Assembly (NCBI RefSeq): GCF_014646695.1
Contig: NZ_BMNT01000001.1
Location: 98,951 to 147,330, forward strand
Length of the DNA: 48,380 nucleotides
Source of the DNA: Sphaerisporangium melleum
Lineage (GTDB): Bacteria; Actinomycetota; Actinomycetes; Streptosporangiales; Streptosporangiaceae
Reading direction: 5' to 3'
Of this stretch, positions 1 to 6,888 are shown piece by piece. The notes under the pieces were generated by a model that saw only the letters and a list, made by a program, of their open reading frames with translations, was not told the DNA's origin and did no database searches. The translations under genes were made by a program, and so were the position numbers. Every line of letters starts with the position of its first letter. Positions within the stretch are counted from its first letter, which is position 1.

Positions 1-458
1 CCGTGCTCGTAGTGCTTGACCGGGATCTCCCAGGGCCTCGCGACACCTTCACGGATCTTGAAGCCGTACCGCTCGGCGTCAGCGGGCGACACCTGGTCGA
101 TCTCGTAGTGGCAACGCGGGCACGCCCACAGCAGATTGCTGGACTGGCTCGACCACCGCTTCTTCGTGCCGCCCGACTTCTTCCCTTCGCGGTGAGCCAT
201 CTGCAGGTCGCCCCACGCCTGGCCGACGCACTTGATGCCGACCTCGCAGTAGGTGCCGTTCCTGTCGCGGAGCAGGTCCTTGACGTCTGGCGTAGGCCTC
301 GTGCGTGTGCGCTTCGGACGCTTGGACTTAGCGCCGGCCTTGCGCTCCAGGGCCTTGCCACCGGAGGGCATCCACGCCTTCCGCTTCGGCCCCTCACCGC
401 GGGACATCGGCGTCTTGCGCTGCGGAGGTATGCCCCGCTTGATGCCGGTCTGCTTCAC
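1..458 (-). CDS. HNH endonuclease, phage-type (3' end outside window)
   Basis: The reading frame starts at a GTG (456-458) that overlaps the TGA of the upstream gene as GTGA and stays open to the window edge, so at least 152 codons are present. The first 50 or so residues are very Lys/Arg rich. After them come Cys pairs (TYCEVGIKC), a central MAHREGKKSGG histidine and NLLWACPRCHYEID. This is the order of a zinc-stabilised HNH nuclease: first His, then Asn, then a His in a CxxC knuckle. Small HNH proteins are common near the end of early gene runs in actinophages, where they nick DNA during recombination or packaging. Translational coupling to the preceding coiled-coil gene supports membership of the same operon. 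The C-terminus is not visible, and the exact HNH subfamily cannot be given. Confidence 0.75.
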   Translation of the reverse strand, partial: MKQTGIKRGIPPQRKTPMSRGEGPKRKAWMPSGGKALERKAGAKSKRPKRTRTRPTPDVKDLLRDRNGTYCEVGIKCVGQAWGDLQMAHREGKKSGGTKKRWSSQSSNLLWACPRCHYEIDQVSPADAERYGFKIREGVARPWEIPVKHYEH

Positions 459-838
459 GGGTGCCCCCCGAGCGACTTCATCTCGTCGCGGGCTGTCGCG
501 GAGATTGTGCGAGCGGCGTCCTGGTCGTCCGACAGCGCCTTAAGCGCCTTGTCGCACGCCTTCACCTTGCGCTCGGCCACGTTGGCGTTGAAGCGGGCAT
601 CGGCGGCGGCGAGCATCGCGATCTGGCGCCGCTCGTCCATGGGGCGATGCTCAGCCTTCAGGAAGGCCTCGGCGAATGTGACCTCGGCTGTCTTGGTCGC
701 TTCGGCTGCCTCGTTGTTGAGCCGCTCGTACTCGTCGATCTTGTCTTTGATCATGCGGCTGATGTGGATGATGATCCCGGCCGCCTTGTTCGGCGTGATG
801 TCGACCTGGGGGTGGTCCATGTCCCAGTGGTCAGTCAT
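455..838 (-). CDS. Small helical phage protein of unknown function
   Basis: This encodes 127 residues from the ATG at 836-838, overlapping the stop of the upstream gene by 8 bases. Longer in-frame starts exist but would overlap that gene by about 150 bases. The protein is almost wholly helical and charged, with Ala/Glu/Lys-rich heptad-like stretches (residues about 25-110) that suggest a coiled coil. It has no signal peptide or membrane segment. I recall proteins of this type next to HNH or nuclease genes in actinophage early regions, but I know of no assigned function. The tight coupling on both sides (8-base overlap upstream, GTGA overlap downstream) says it is expressed in step with the recombination genes. 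Confidence 0.7.
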   Translation of the reverse strand: MTDHWDMDHPQVDITPNKAAGIIIHISRMIKDKIDEYERLNNEAAEATKTAEVTFAEAFLKAEHRPMDERRQIAMLAAADARFNANVAERKVKACDKALKALSDDQDAARTISATARDEMKSLGGHP

Positions 839-1427
839 GCTGCTCGCCCGCCTCGATCGCGGGCTTGAGGAGGTCACCGATGAGCGGCTGGAGCTCGCCG
901 GCCTCCCACGCCTTCCACACCACGGCGCGGGCGCCTTCGTCGGGCTTGTATCGGAACTCGCCGGTCGGCTCCTGCCGGGTAACGTCCGCAACCTGGATGC
1001 GCGTACCCGCGGCGTCCTTCAGGTAGCCGTTGCTGTCGGTCTTCTTGAACAGTGACTTCAGGTGGGCGTCGCGGATCTTCCGGTATAGCAGGTGCGGCAT
1101 GTGGTCGCGGACGAACTCGATCAGATCGGGGTCCGTGAGGGCCTCCGGCCGCAGTTCCTCGACCAGCTCGTCCGGGTCGTCGTTCGCGACGATCGCGGCG
1201 AGGGTCGACATGCGGTACTTGCGCGTCGCCGGGCCGGCGAGGATGCTCAACGGGCCGAGGACCGTCCCGTCGGGCATCTCCACGTCCAGCGACTTGGTTC
1301 CGCTGTCCTTGCGGAGCTCGGCGAACACCGGCTCTGCTTCCTTGCGGATCCGCTCGTAGCCTTCGGCGACGATGTCCGACAGGGCTCGCGCCGCGGCGAC
1401 CTTGAGGGCCTGCTGCTTCGCGTTCAC
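831..1427 (-). CDS. Phage protein of unknown function, next to Sak4-like ATPase
   Basis: This is a 198-residue soluble protein with no signal peptide or membrane segment. The ATG (1425-1427) overlaps the TGA of the Sak4-like gene as ATGA. The N-terminal 45 residues are helical and charged. A middle part (residues about 50-60) contains MPDGTVLGPLSIL, and the C-terminal part has GEFRYKPDEGARAVVWKAW. I do not recognise a family with a defined activity. Its place directly after a single-strand annealing ATPase suggests a role in phage DNA recombination or replication, for example as a partner or nuclease accessory. That is inference from context only. Confidence 0.7.
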   Translation of the reverse strand: MNAKQQALKVAAARALSDIVAEGYERIRKEAEPVFAELRKDSGTKSLDVEMPDGTVLGPLSILAGPATRKYRMSTLAAIVANDDPDELVEELRPEALTDPDLIEFVRDHMPHLLYRKIRDAHLKSLFKKTDSNGYLKDAAGTRIQVADVTRQEPTGEFRYKPDEGARAVVWKAWEAGELQPLIGDLLKPAIEAGEQHD

Positions 1428-2635
1428 GCGGCGACTCCCTGCTCCTTGGCGGGCTGGGAGTCCTGCGTGATGTACGCCTGCAGCCTCTTGATGACCTGGT
1501 CGGCCTCCCCGCCCGTCAGGACATCGGACTCGACGACTTCGCGGCCGAGGATCTCGCCGGTGAACTTCAGCCGCGCATCCTGGTCGGGCATGTCCGCGTC
1601 ACCCCACAGAGCCGCGAGATGGGCGAGCTGCTGCTCGGTCGCCGGCTCCGCCGCGGCCTTGGCCTGGCCGAGACGGCCGATGAGAGCGCCGAGCGCCTCT
1701 TCCTTGTCGTGCTCGTTCGGCACGAGGACGCCGAGCATCGACTTGGCCTCGCCCCGATACAGCTCCCGCAGCCGCGCCGAGTTGGTGGCGGGGTCGAACA
1801 CCTCGTCGCGGATCTGCTCCGGGGTGCGCTCCGGCTTCGCCTCCACCAGGTCCCGGGCGTGCGCCTTGGCCGGGTCGCACTTGAGGACCTCGAAGACCAG
1901 CCACTCAAGGTTCCACTCGCCGGGCAGGGTCCGCGGTTCGTCTCGGCCGGGCCGGATGCCGGCGTGAACCGATCGGGCACCGATGACGACTCCGGGCCCG
2001 TCCCGGGAGACGCGAACCCAGCAGGTCGCGTCGAACGCGAGGTTCTTGTGGCCCTCGACCCGGTAGGTCTTCTTACCTTCGACCGGCTGGCCGTTGTCGC
2101 CGATCACGGCGACTTCCTTGCCGCGCGCGGTGATCAGAACGATGCCGGGGAACGTCATGAGCAGGCGCATCAGCTTGCCGTGCCGTGCGTTGGCGTCGTT
2201 CCAGTAGTTCGTCGAGACAGAGATCTCGGCGTTGGGGTCCTCTGCGAGCTTCTTCCGGTTCGACTTCGAACCCTTGGCCCGGTTGTGGGCCCAGTCCTTC
2301 AGCAGATCCCACTCGGCGGTCATCGCGTCGATGGTGAGCACCACGGGCTTCTCGCCCTTGGCGGCGGCCTGCCCGGCGATCGCGCGGACCTCCTCGACGG
2401 CGGCGTAGAGGCTGGCAAACGAGCCGTCGTGCTCGACCACCAGGTAGTCCGCCCCCGGGATAGCGCCGTACTCGTCGGCGGATCCCTCGCCGAGGTCGAT
2501 CCAGTACATCTGGCCGATCCGGTCGGACGCCGAGAACTCGGCGCACGACCAGCTCTTGCCGGCCTTCTCTCCACCCTCGATGAGGATCAGTGGCCACGGG
2601 ACGGCGCCCGTGGGGCGGCGGGTCTTCAACGGCAT
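1424..2635 (-). CDS. Sak4-like RecA-fold ATPase (phage recombination)
   Basis: This encodes 403 residues from the ATG at 2633-2635, which shares one base with the upstream stop (TAATG). An upstream extension would be basic, low-complexity shadow sequence. Walker A is GGEKAGKS at residues 21-28, and a Walker B-like VVLTIDAMT follows near residues 95-104. A RecA-like core continues to about residue 230 (KTYRVEGHKNLAFDATCWVRVSRDGPG). This layout matches the phage Sak4 or AAA_24 single-strand annealing ATPases, which bind ssDNA and assist homologous recombination. The remaining 170 residues are a helical tail. The usual length is about 230-330 residues, so this one carries an extended C-terminus. 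It sits in the middle of the early operon with coupled starts on both sides. Confidence 0.8.
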   Translation of the reverse strand: MPLKTRRPTGAVPWPLILIEGGEKAGKSWSCAEFSASDRIGQMYWIDLGEGSADEYGAIPGADYLVVEHDGSFASLYAAVEEVRAIAGQAAAKGEKPVVLTIDAMTAEWDLLKDWAHNRAKGSKSNRKKLAEDPNAEISVSTNYWNDANARHGKLMRLLMTFPGIVLITARGKEVAVIGDNGQPVEGKKTYRVEGHKNLAFDATCWVRVSRDGPGVVIGARSVHAGIRPGRDEPRTLPGEWNLEWLVFEVLKCDPAKAHARDLVEAKPERTPEQIRDEVFDPATNSARLRELYRGEAKSMLGVLVPNEHDKEEALGALIGRLGQAKAAAEPATEQQLAHLAALWGDADMPDQDARLKFTGEILGREVVESDVLTGGEADQVIKRLQAYITQDSQPAKEQGVAA

Positions 2636-2913
2636 TACTGCGTGTCTCCTACGTTCTCGTTCACGTCGTCGTCGCGCTGGGAGCGGCGGTATTCCTCTTC
2701 GGCTTCGTCTCCGATGTCGGGCCCGCCACCGATGTCCGGCGCCTGCCGGTGCGAGACGACCCAGGCGTCCACGGAGGCGAGGGACACCACCTGGTGGTCG
2801 AGGTCCACCCGGTGCGTCAGCTCGCCGGCCACGGCCATCTCCAGGACCTCGCGCTCGGGGATCCGCATCCGGACCGCGGCCTCGGTGACCGTCATCCACC
2901 CGTCCCGGGTCAT
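2635..2913 (-). CDS. HTH (excisionase-like) DNA-binding protein
   Basis: This is a 92-residue protein starting at the ATG 2911-2913, coupled to the preceding gene by an ATGA overlap. Residues 7-55 (MTVTEAAVRMRIPEREVLEMAVAGEL) form a helix-turn-helix followed by a short beta wing (THRVDLDHQVVSLASVDAWV). This is the shape of phage excisionase or MerR-like winged HTH domains. The last 40 residues are acidic and probably disordered (DEAEEEY, RDDDVNE). It lies directly behind a BldC-like gene, so two small DNA-binding proteins are made in tandem. A role in excision or early gene control is likely, but the target is unknown. Confidence 0.7.
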   Translation of the reverse strand: MTRDGWMTVTEAAVRMRIPEREVLEMAVAGELTHRVDLDHQVVSLASVDAWVVSHRQAPDIGGGPDIGDEAEEEYRRSQRDDDVNENVGDTQ

Positions 2914-3107
2914 CGGCCACCGTCCGGCGTCTCGCCCCGCAGGATCGCCTCGACGTGCGCCCGGGGGATGCGGTGATGACCGCCAGGGGTCTTGATCGAC
3001 GGGATACGCCCAGCGGCGGCCCACCGAGTGACCGTTTTCGCGTCGACCCTCAGAAGCTTGGCGACCTCGCCAGTGGTCAGAAGCTTGGTCTCACCCACAG
3101 GGCTCAC
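2910..3107 (-). CDS. BldC/MerR-type small HTH protein
   Basis: This encodes 65 residues. I chose the GTG at 3105-3107 because a GAGAAGG ribosome-binding site (3114-3120) lies 6 bases before it. A GTG at 3098 and an ATG at 3140 are alternatives. The sequence LLTTGEVAKLLRVDAKTVTRW followed by AGRIPSIKTPGGHHRI is the classic BldC-like fold: a MerR-type helix-turn-helix and wing without an effector domain. In actinobacteria this family covers developmental regulators (BldC) and many phage or mobile-element excisionase-like proteins. In this context it is probably an early regulator or recombination directionality factor of the element. It overlaps the downstream HTH gene by ATGA. Confidence 0.8.
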   Translation of the reverse strand: MSPVGETKLLTTGEVAKLLRVDAKTVTRWAAAGRIPSIKTPGGHHRIPRAHVEAILRGETPDGGR

Positions 3108-3495
3108 CGCCCGCCTTCTCTTCGCGGTGGACCAGGACAACCGGCCCTAGCGAGTCCTTGAAGTCCTCTGGCGAACAGTCCTCTGCCCGGTCGGCGCGAT
3201 ACATCCAGACGGCCCCGAAGGGCACGACATGGGCGAGGGCGAACCATGGCCGACCTTCGCCGTCGTGCCACTTGTCGCCGACCTGTGGCGGCCAGTTGGC
3301 GGGCGCTGCCCGTGCGACCGTGACCCCCGGGTCGCCCATGTTCACGGTGTGAGTGCGGTCGTCCTTGCTGCCGGGGACACGGAAGACCAGCACCGTCCCG
3401 GTGTCGATGCCGTCGCGCTTGGTGCCGAACAGGTTGATGGCACGGGCGCCTTTGATGGTGATGTCGTAGGTCGCCCCGACCTCCAGCTCAGCCAC
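3091..3495 (-). CDS. Phage protein of unknown function
   Basis: This is a 134-residue protein starting at GTG 3493-3495, overlapping the upstream stop by 8 bases. It is mostly beta-strand, with no membrane segment. Residues 1-50 (YDITIKGARAINLFGTKRDGID, split here at its natural end) look like a small barrel-like domain. Residues 68-80 contain WPPQVGDKWHDGEGRPWFAL, and the tail is charged. No catalytic motif is evident and I cannot assign a function. The coupling to its neighbours makes it a genuine gene of the early operon. Confidence 0.6.
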   Translation of the reverse strand: MAELEVGATYDITIKGARAINLFGTKRDGIDTGTVLVFRVPGSKDDRTHTVNMGDPGVTVARAAPANWPPQVGDKWHDGEGRPWFALAHVVPFGAVWMYRADRAEDCSPEDFKDSLGPVVLVHREEKAGGEPCG

Positions 3496-3871
3496 GGGTC
3501 ACCTCCAGCACCTGTCCGGCGTGGTGGGCTGCCTTGGTCAGCGCGCCGAGGATCTCGGCGTCCGAAGCGCAGTCCGCCCAGTCACCCAGGGCGCGGACCA
3601 TGTCGTCCACGGGCAGGTGCCACGTCTCGACGCGCGGCACCGCGGCGGCCACCAGGAACCACGCGGCGTCCACTAGGACCCGGTCGCCGCCGGCGATCTG
3701 CGACTCGGGCAGGGTGCGGAGCCCCATCCAGTCGTCGGGCTCCAAGCCGGCCGCGACCGCGAGGGCGCCGAGCGGGTCGACCGACCCGTCGCCGAGCTCG
3801 TAGTTCCCGCGGCACCGGCCCCGCATCTCCAGGACACCGATCGCGGCGTTGAGGATGTTCTCCGGGGTCAC
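3488..3871 (-). CDS. Phage protein of unknown function (possibly DUF6197-like)
   Basis: This encodes 127 residues from GTG 3869-3871, overlapping the previous stop as GTGA. The start VTPENILNAAIGVLEMRGRCRG, followed by a short acidic stretch and LGALAVAAGLEP, resembles the pattern of small actinophage proteins that begin with a helical repeat around a 'G-x-C-x-G ... lGAl' core (DUF6197-like in my recollection; not checked). The rest is helical, with conserved-looking Trp residues (DDWMGL, AAWFLVAA, WADCASDAE). It has no signal peptide. No activity can be assigned. Confidence 0.6.
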   Translation of the reverse strand: MTPENILNAAIGVLEMRGRCRGNYELGDGSVDPLGALAVAAGLEPDDWMGLRTLPESQIAGGDRVLVDAAWFLVAAAVPRVETWHLPVDDMVRALGDWADCASDAEILGALTKAAHHAGQVLEVTRG

Positions 3872-4113
3872 TGGGCACCTCCGAGCCCGCGCGTGATCCG
3901 CTCGATCGCCTCGACCGTGTCGAGGTACAGCGACGTGTAGCGGACGCGCATGTTCTTCCAGTCGTCGATCGCCTTGGCGGCGCCGAGCTCGGTGAGCCCG
4001 CCCTGAGACCACTCGGCCAGGCTGGCGACCGCCTCGCCGCGGGAGATCAGCCCGTCGTCGACGGCGCGGCCGAGCGCTTCGATCTGGTCCACGAGGGGCG
4101 TGCGGGCGGTCAC
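3868..4113 (-). CDS. Small helical phage protein, unknown function
   Basis: This is an 81-residue protein starting at GTG 4111-4113, coupled by GTGA overlaps at both ends. It is helical and soluble: residues 5-40 (PLVDQIEALGRAVDDGLIS onward) form one amphipathic helix pair and residues 45-75 another. No motif is recognised. It reads like many short accessory proteins of actinophage early regions, and there is no evidence for a specific role. Confidence 0.55.
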   Translation of the reverse strand: MTARTPLVDQIEALGRAVDDGLISRGEAVASLAEWSQGGLTELGAAKAIDDWKNMRVRYTSLYLDTVEAIERITRGLGGAQ

Positions 4114-4478
4114 TGGCCCTCACCCCCGGCGGCGTGCCCGGACAGGACCGTGCGGAGGGTCTCCACGACGTGCTCCGGCGCCGCGTCGAGCGGCAGGTCC
4201 AGGGCCTCCAGCAACTCGTTGCTGCCGTCCGACCGGAGTCGCGCCCACCGCCAGGCGTCGGCGGAGGACTCCCAGGAGACGAGCACCCCGTGCGGGTGCT
4301 CGTCGATGTTGACCGCCGACTGGTCATCCCAGATGAGGACGGCGTCGTCCATGGTGGTGCAGCCGTCGCCACGCGGGTCGATCTCCGCATCCGACACCCA
4401 CCACCGCGTGGGCTCCAGGTCGATGGCGGTCAGAGCGGCCAGGACGGCCGCGATGTACGGCTCGTGCGTCAGGCTCAT
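4110..4478 (-). CDS. Phage/actinobacterial protein of unknown function (possibly DUF6292-like)
   Basis: This encodes 122 residues from the ATG at 4476-4478, which shares one base with the upstream TGA. It begins MSLTHEPYIAAVLAALTAI and continues with a WW-containing acidic segment and VLIWDDQSAV before a second part with ADAWRWARL. This order resembles the DUF6292 type, in which a helix of the form 'Y-aaVaaaL' precedes a 'l-W-d---GW' strand. The match is from memory and weak. It is soluble, acidic and of unknown function, and part of the coupled gene run. Confidence 0.55.
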   Translation of the reverse strand: MSLTHEPYIAAVLAALTAIDLEPTRWWVSDAEIDPRGDGCTTMDDAVLIWDDQSAVNIDEHPHGVLVSWESSADAWRWARLRSDGSNELLEALDLPLDAAPEHVVETLRTVLSGHAAGGEGQ

Positions 4479-4696
4479 CACGCCGTCGCCTCCGAGGGGA
4501 CGGCCTTGGCGTCGGCCCGCTCGAACAGGACGACGTCGAGCGCCTGGAGCGTCTCCTCCCACAGCGCCGTCAGCCCGCCCTCGGCCGCCAACCGGAGACC
4601 CTCCTGCCGCTCGGCCTCCAACCGGCCGGTGTCCCAGGTGCGGGCCCTCTCGACCATCACCGCGACGATGCGGTTCTGCTCCAGGACGGCGCTCAC
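4478..4696 (-). CDS. Short phage protein, unknown function
   Basis: This is a 72-residue helical protein starting at GTG 4694-4696 and overlapping the previous stop as GTGA. It contains MVERARTWDTGRLEAERQEG and a Leu/Ala-rich second helix. No family is recognised. The reading frame is supported mainly by its precise translational coupling to both neighbours. Confidence 0.5.
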   Translation of the reverse strand: MSAVLEQNRIVAVMVERARTWDTGRLEAERQEGLRLAAEGGLTALWEETLQALDVVLFERADAKAVPSEATA

Positions 4697-5109
4697 CGCG
4701 TCACCGCCGCGGCCTGCTCGGGCAGGTCGAACGTCAGGGTGTACTCGACCTTCTCGACCGTGCCGGTGACCCGGTGGGTGGCCACGCGGTGCGCGTCGGT
4801 GTACACAAAGACGCGGACCGGTCCAAAGCTCAGCTTCACTCCGGCGAAGCGCCCGTCGACGTCCGGCTCGACCCGGCCGCCAGCGTCCACGCACGCCTGC
4901 GAGGCGTCGACCATGAACCGGGCCGGGTCCTCGGTGTGATGGCTGAGATAGCGCATGACCGAGCTGATCGATCCGACGCTGGCACCCTCGGCGATCTCCG
5001 GGTGGTCCTCCAGGAACCCGGCGAGACGGGACCAGCCATCCGCGTACTGGCGGGCTTCGACGACCACCGGGGGTGTCGCCTGCTCGTTTTGGGTTACCGT
5101 GTTCTTCAC
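4693..5109 (-). CDS. Phage protein of unknown function with strong ribosome-binding site
   Basis: This encodes 138 residues from GTG 5107-5109. The start is fixed by a near-ideal ribosome-binding site, AAGGAGGTGG (5112-5121), the strongest in the element. The protein is soluble: residues 15-45 are helical (EARQYADGWSRLAGFLEDHP), the middle is charged, and the C-terminal half is beta-rich (GVKLSFGPVRVFVYTDAHRV, then VEKVEYTLTFDLPEQ). No function is recognised. It seems to begin the block of directly coupled genes running to the HNH gene, so the strong site may set the translation level for the whole block. Confidence 0.65.
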   Translation of the reverse strand: MKNTVTQNEQATPPVVVEARQYADGWSRLAGFLEDHPEIAEGASVGSISSVMRYLSHHTEDPARFMVDASQACVDAGGRVEPDVDGRFAGVKLSFGPVRVFVYTDAHRVATHRVTGTVEKVEYTLTFDLPEQAAAVTR

Positions 5110-5188
5110 GGCCACCTCCTTCTTGACGTTGCGGGTGGTTGGCGGGCCCGGCCGGCGGAATCGGCGCGGGCCCGCGGCGTTTGCACGG

Positions 5189-5386
5189 TCAGCTACAGGC
5201 CGGACAGTCGACGTCGGCCAGCGCAAGGCAGACCAGACACGTCTCGTCGTCGCCGAAGTCGGCCACAACCTCGTCGGACACGTCCAGGCCACACAGCGAC
5301 ACGTCCGGGGTGCAGCAGCAGATCAGGTGGTTGTCGCCCGGATCGGCCTTGGGCCGCACCGGGGCGGGTTTGAGGACGAGCAGCAT
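5189..5386 (-). CDS. Cys-rich zinc-ribbon-like small protein
   Basis: This is a 65-residue protein starting at ATG 5384-5386 after a GAGGAA ribosome-binding site. It has eight cysteines in a repeating layout: CCC-TPDVSLCGLDV, then CLVC, then CPAC at the end. This looks like a zinc-binding module. Similar proteins occur in actinobacterial genomes and phages without a known function. The gap of about 80 bases to the next gene separates it from the strongly translated block downstream. Confidence 0.6.
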   Translation of the reverse strand: MLLVLKPAPVRPKADPGDNHLICCCTPDVSLCGLDVSDEVVADFGDDETCLVCLALADVDCPACS

Positions 5387-5396
5387 GGAAGCTTCC

Positions 5397-5495
5397 TCAG
5401 GGGGTCGTGGGGGTGTCGTCGTCTTTGGCGTCGAGCTCGGCGAGCAGCTCGCAGCGGGCCTTGAAGCCGGCGATCGCGTACTCTTCGGGGGTCAC
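5397..5495 (-). CDS. Very short coupled ORF (32 residues)
   Basis: A 32-residue reading frame starts at GTG 5493-5495, overlapping the preceding TGA as GTGA, and ends just before the ribosome-binding site of the Cys-rich gene. The predicted peptide begins VTPEEYAIAGFKARCELL and ends in an acidic, Pro/Thr tail. Its coupling and codon use suggest it is translated. Function is unknown, and it could also be a leader that couples translation across the gap. Confidence 0.4.
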   Translation of the reverse strand: MTPEEYAIAGFKARCELLAELDAKDDDTPTTP

Positions 5496-5785
5496 GCCGC
5501 ACCCGCCTCTTCTGCCGTGGCCTGCCTCTTGGCGGCCTTGGCCTGGCGCATCCGCAGCGCGATCCGGTCGTAGTGCGCCTTCTTGGCGTTCATCGCGGCC
5601 TTCAGGCGGATCGCCGGGAGCATGGTGCTCTCGGGGTCGACCTTCTTCTTCCAGTACTCGATGGAGGCCGGCGAGTTGTTGCGGGCCTTGGCAGTCGCGC
5701 CAACCCTGTTGCCTTCGCGGGACCAGCGGGTGTTCGCGGCGATGCTCGCGATGACGCGGCGCTCTTCGGGTGTCGAGGCGGCCAT
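5492..5785 (-). CDS. Small basic phage protein, unknown function
   Basis: This encodes 97 residues from ATG 5783-5785, sharing one base with the upstream stop (TGATG). The protein is basic, with Arg/Lys-rich helices (RRVIASIAANTRWSREGNRV, and KAHYDRIALRMRQAKAAKR near the end). A nucleic-acid-associated role is plausible from charge alone. It is the second gene of the leftward early operon, straight after the XRE/Cro-like regulator. Confidence 0.6.
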   Translation of the reverse strand: MAASTPEERRVIASIAANTRWSREGNRVGATAKARNNSPASIEYWKKKVDPESTMLPAIRLKAAMNAKKAHYDRIALRMRQAKAAKRQATAEEAGAA

Positions 5786-6036
5786 CAGGACCGACTCCGC
5801 TTGGACGTGGTCGAAGCCTTGGCCAGCTGTGACTTGTCGCACTGCAAGATGCGCAGGAGCGCTCCAAAGAGCTTCGGGCTCGGTTGCCGGTCGCCGCCCT
5901 CCAGCCGATAGATGGTCGAGGCGTGAACCTTTCGACCGAGGTCAGCGGACAGGAGTTCGGCCAGCGCCGGCCCGGAAAGCTCTCGCTCTTCGCGGGTGAT
6001 CTGTAGCTTGCGCCCGTCGATCGGGATGGATCGCAT
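5785..6036 (-). CDS. XRE-family HTH regulator (Cro-like)
   Basis: This is an 83-residue protein starting at ATG 6034-6036, the first gene of the leftward early operon. A single HTH domain covers residues 14-68: ITREERELSGPALAELLS, then VHASTIYRLEGGDRQPSPKLFGALLRIL. It is divergent from the repressor-like gene at 6206, with two 10-bp direct repeats in between that overlap its promoter (6043-6063). By analogy with temperate phages it would be the Cro-like protein or early activator of the lytic/excision programme. This rests on position and fold. Confidence 0.75.
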   Translation of the reverse strand: MRSIPIDGRKLQITREERELSGPALAELLSADLGRKVHASTIYRLEGGDRQPSPKLFGALLRILQCDKSQLAKASTTSKRSRS

Positions 6037-6042
6037 GCATGG

Positions 6043-6063
6043 CAGGTTATGCCAAGTTATGCC
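6043..6063. promoter_or_regulatory. Direct-repeat operator before the early operon
   Basis: Two nearly identical 11-base units, CAGGTTATGCC and CAAGTTATGCC, follow each other with a period of 10 bases, placing them on the same face of the helix. They end just 7 bases before the start of the XRE/Cro-like gene (6036, minus strand), and their complement contains the TAAC/TAACTT stretch that best fits a -10 element. A repressor bound here would block the leftward early promoter. Confidence 0.55.
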
Positions 6064-6101
6064 CCAATGGAAGGCCAGTTAGGGAAGTTACTGGGCTTGA
6101 C

Positions 6102-6113
6102 TGGACAAGTCCA
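6102..6113. promoter_or_regulatory. Inverted repeat in the repressor/Cro intergenic region
   Basis: TGGAC-AA-GTCCA is a perfect 5-bp inverted repeat with a 2-base centre, about midway between the divergent regulators. It is a second candidate operator in the immunity switch, different in sequence from the direct repeats at 6043-6063. Confidence 0.4.
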
Positions 6114-6187
6114 AGCGCTACCGGTGGATGATGGCCGCTACTGGCCCGGAATTGACGCCAGGTGGCGGCTAGACCGGCCCAGCTTTG

Positions 6188-6205
6188 TCAGGCACACTCA
6201 GGCAC
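6188..6205 (+). promoter_or_regulatory. Direct repeats abutting the repressor start codon
   Basis: TCAGGCAC occurs twice with a 10-base period (6188-6195 and 6198-6205) and runs directly into the ATG at 6206. No Shine-Dalgarno sequence is present, so the mRNA may be leaderless or very short. The repeats are placed where a protein could block transcription start. Confidence 0.4.
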
Positions 6206-6874
6206 ATGGACGCCAACCGCGCTCGTCTCGCGGAGCTACTGAACGAGCGCCGCCTTGAGTTGCGCCTACGCTGGACCGATGTGTCTGAGCTCGCCGGCGT
6301 GACTCGCGAGACGCTACGTCAGGTGCGCCGAGGCGAGGGTGAGATACGAGAGCTGACCAAGCGTGGCATCGAAACTGCGATGCAATGGTCACCTGGGAGC
6401 GTCGATGCGATCTTGAGGGGCGAGAAGCCGTCGGCGCTTACACCGGCTAGCGGGTTCGCCACCTACTCGGAGTTTCCGTCCGCCGGAGTCGAGGTGCGCA
6501 ACGGCGGCGAGACGGTGACGATGACCGCAGCGGATACCGGCCAGCGGGTCCCGTCTTGGTTCGCCACCGAAGTGACCCGCCGCGGCCTCCAGGTCGAGGC
6601 GCTGACGCTCGCACACCTGCGAAGCATCGCGGCATATTACGGATACACACTCGCGGAATTGCTGCTGAACGCCGGGCTGGCCGACGACAACGATCTTAGA
6701 ATAAGCGAGCGCCCCGTCTCCCAGCGAGGGAGCGAGGCGCTCGCAGAATTCGATCAAGCGATGGAGAGTATTACCTCCTCTCGCTTCCTCTCCGCCCGGA
6801 AACGTCGAGAGATCGAAGAGCTCATCGCCAATGCGCGGCAAGAAGCTCTGGAGAAATTCAAGAGGGGCAGGTAG
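6206..6874 (+). CDS. HTH repressor-like protein of the element
   Basis: This encodes 222 residues from ATG 6206. An upstream in-frame TTG at 6185 is less likely. The N-terminal 75 residues form an HTH domain (LAELLNERRLELRLRW, SELAGVTRETLRQVRRGEGE) with a recognition helix around residues 38-46. The middle (about 80-150) is a different, partly beta segment. The C-terminal 45 residues are charged and helical. Size, fold and position, divergent from a Cro-like gene and between integrase and early operon, are those of a temperate-phage repressor. No Ser/Lys protease dyad of a LexA/CI-type autoprotease is obvious, so induction may not be by self-cleavage. The local sequence is visibly less GC-rich than the chromosome. 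Confidence 0.7.
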   Translation: MDANRARLAELLNERRLELRLRWTDVSELAGVTRETLRQVRRGEGEIRELTKRGIETAMQWSPGSVDAILRGEKPSALTPASGFATYSEFPSAGVEVRNGGETVTMTAADTGQRVPSWFATEVTRRGLQVEALTLAHLRSIAAYYGYTLAELLLNAGLADDNDLRISERPVSQRGSEALAEFDQAMESITSSRFLSARKRREIEELIANARQEALEKFKRGR

Positions 6875-6888
6875 ACCTCTCGCCTTCC

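Noticed and set aside
3-1055. 350-codon plus-strand frame at the left edge
   Set aside because: It is antisense to three overlap-coupled phage genes and has no recognisable protein pattern.
6049-6258. Plus-strand frame starting inside the repressor/Cro intergenic region
   Set aside because: It runs through the operator repeats and overlaps the repressor gene in another frame; no ribosome-binding site.
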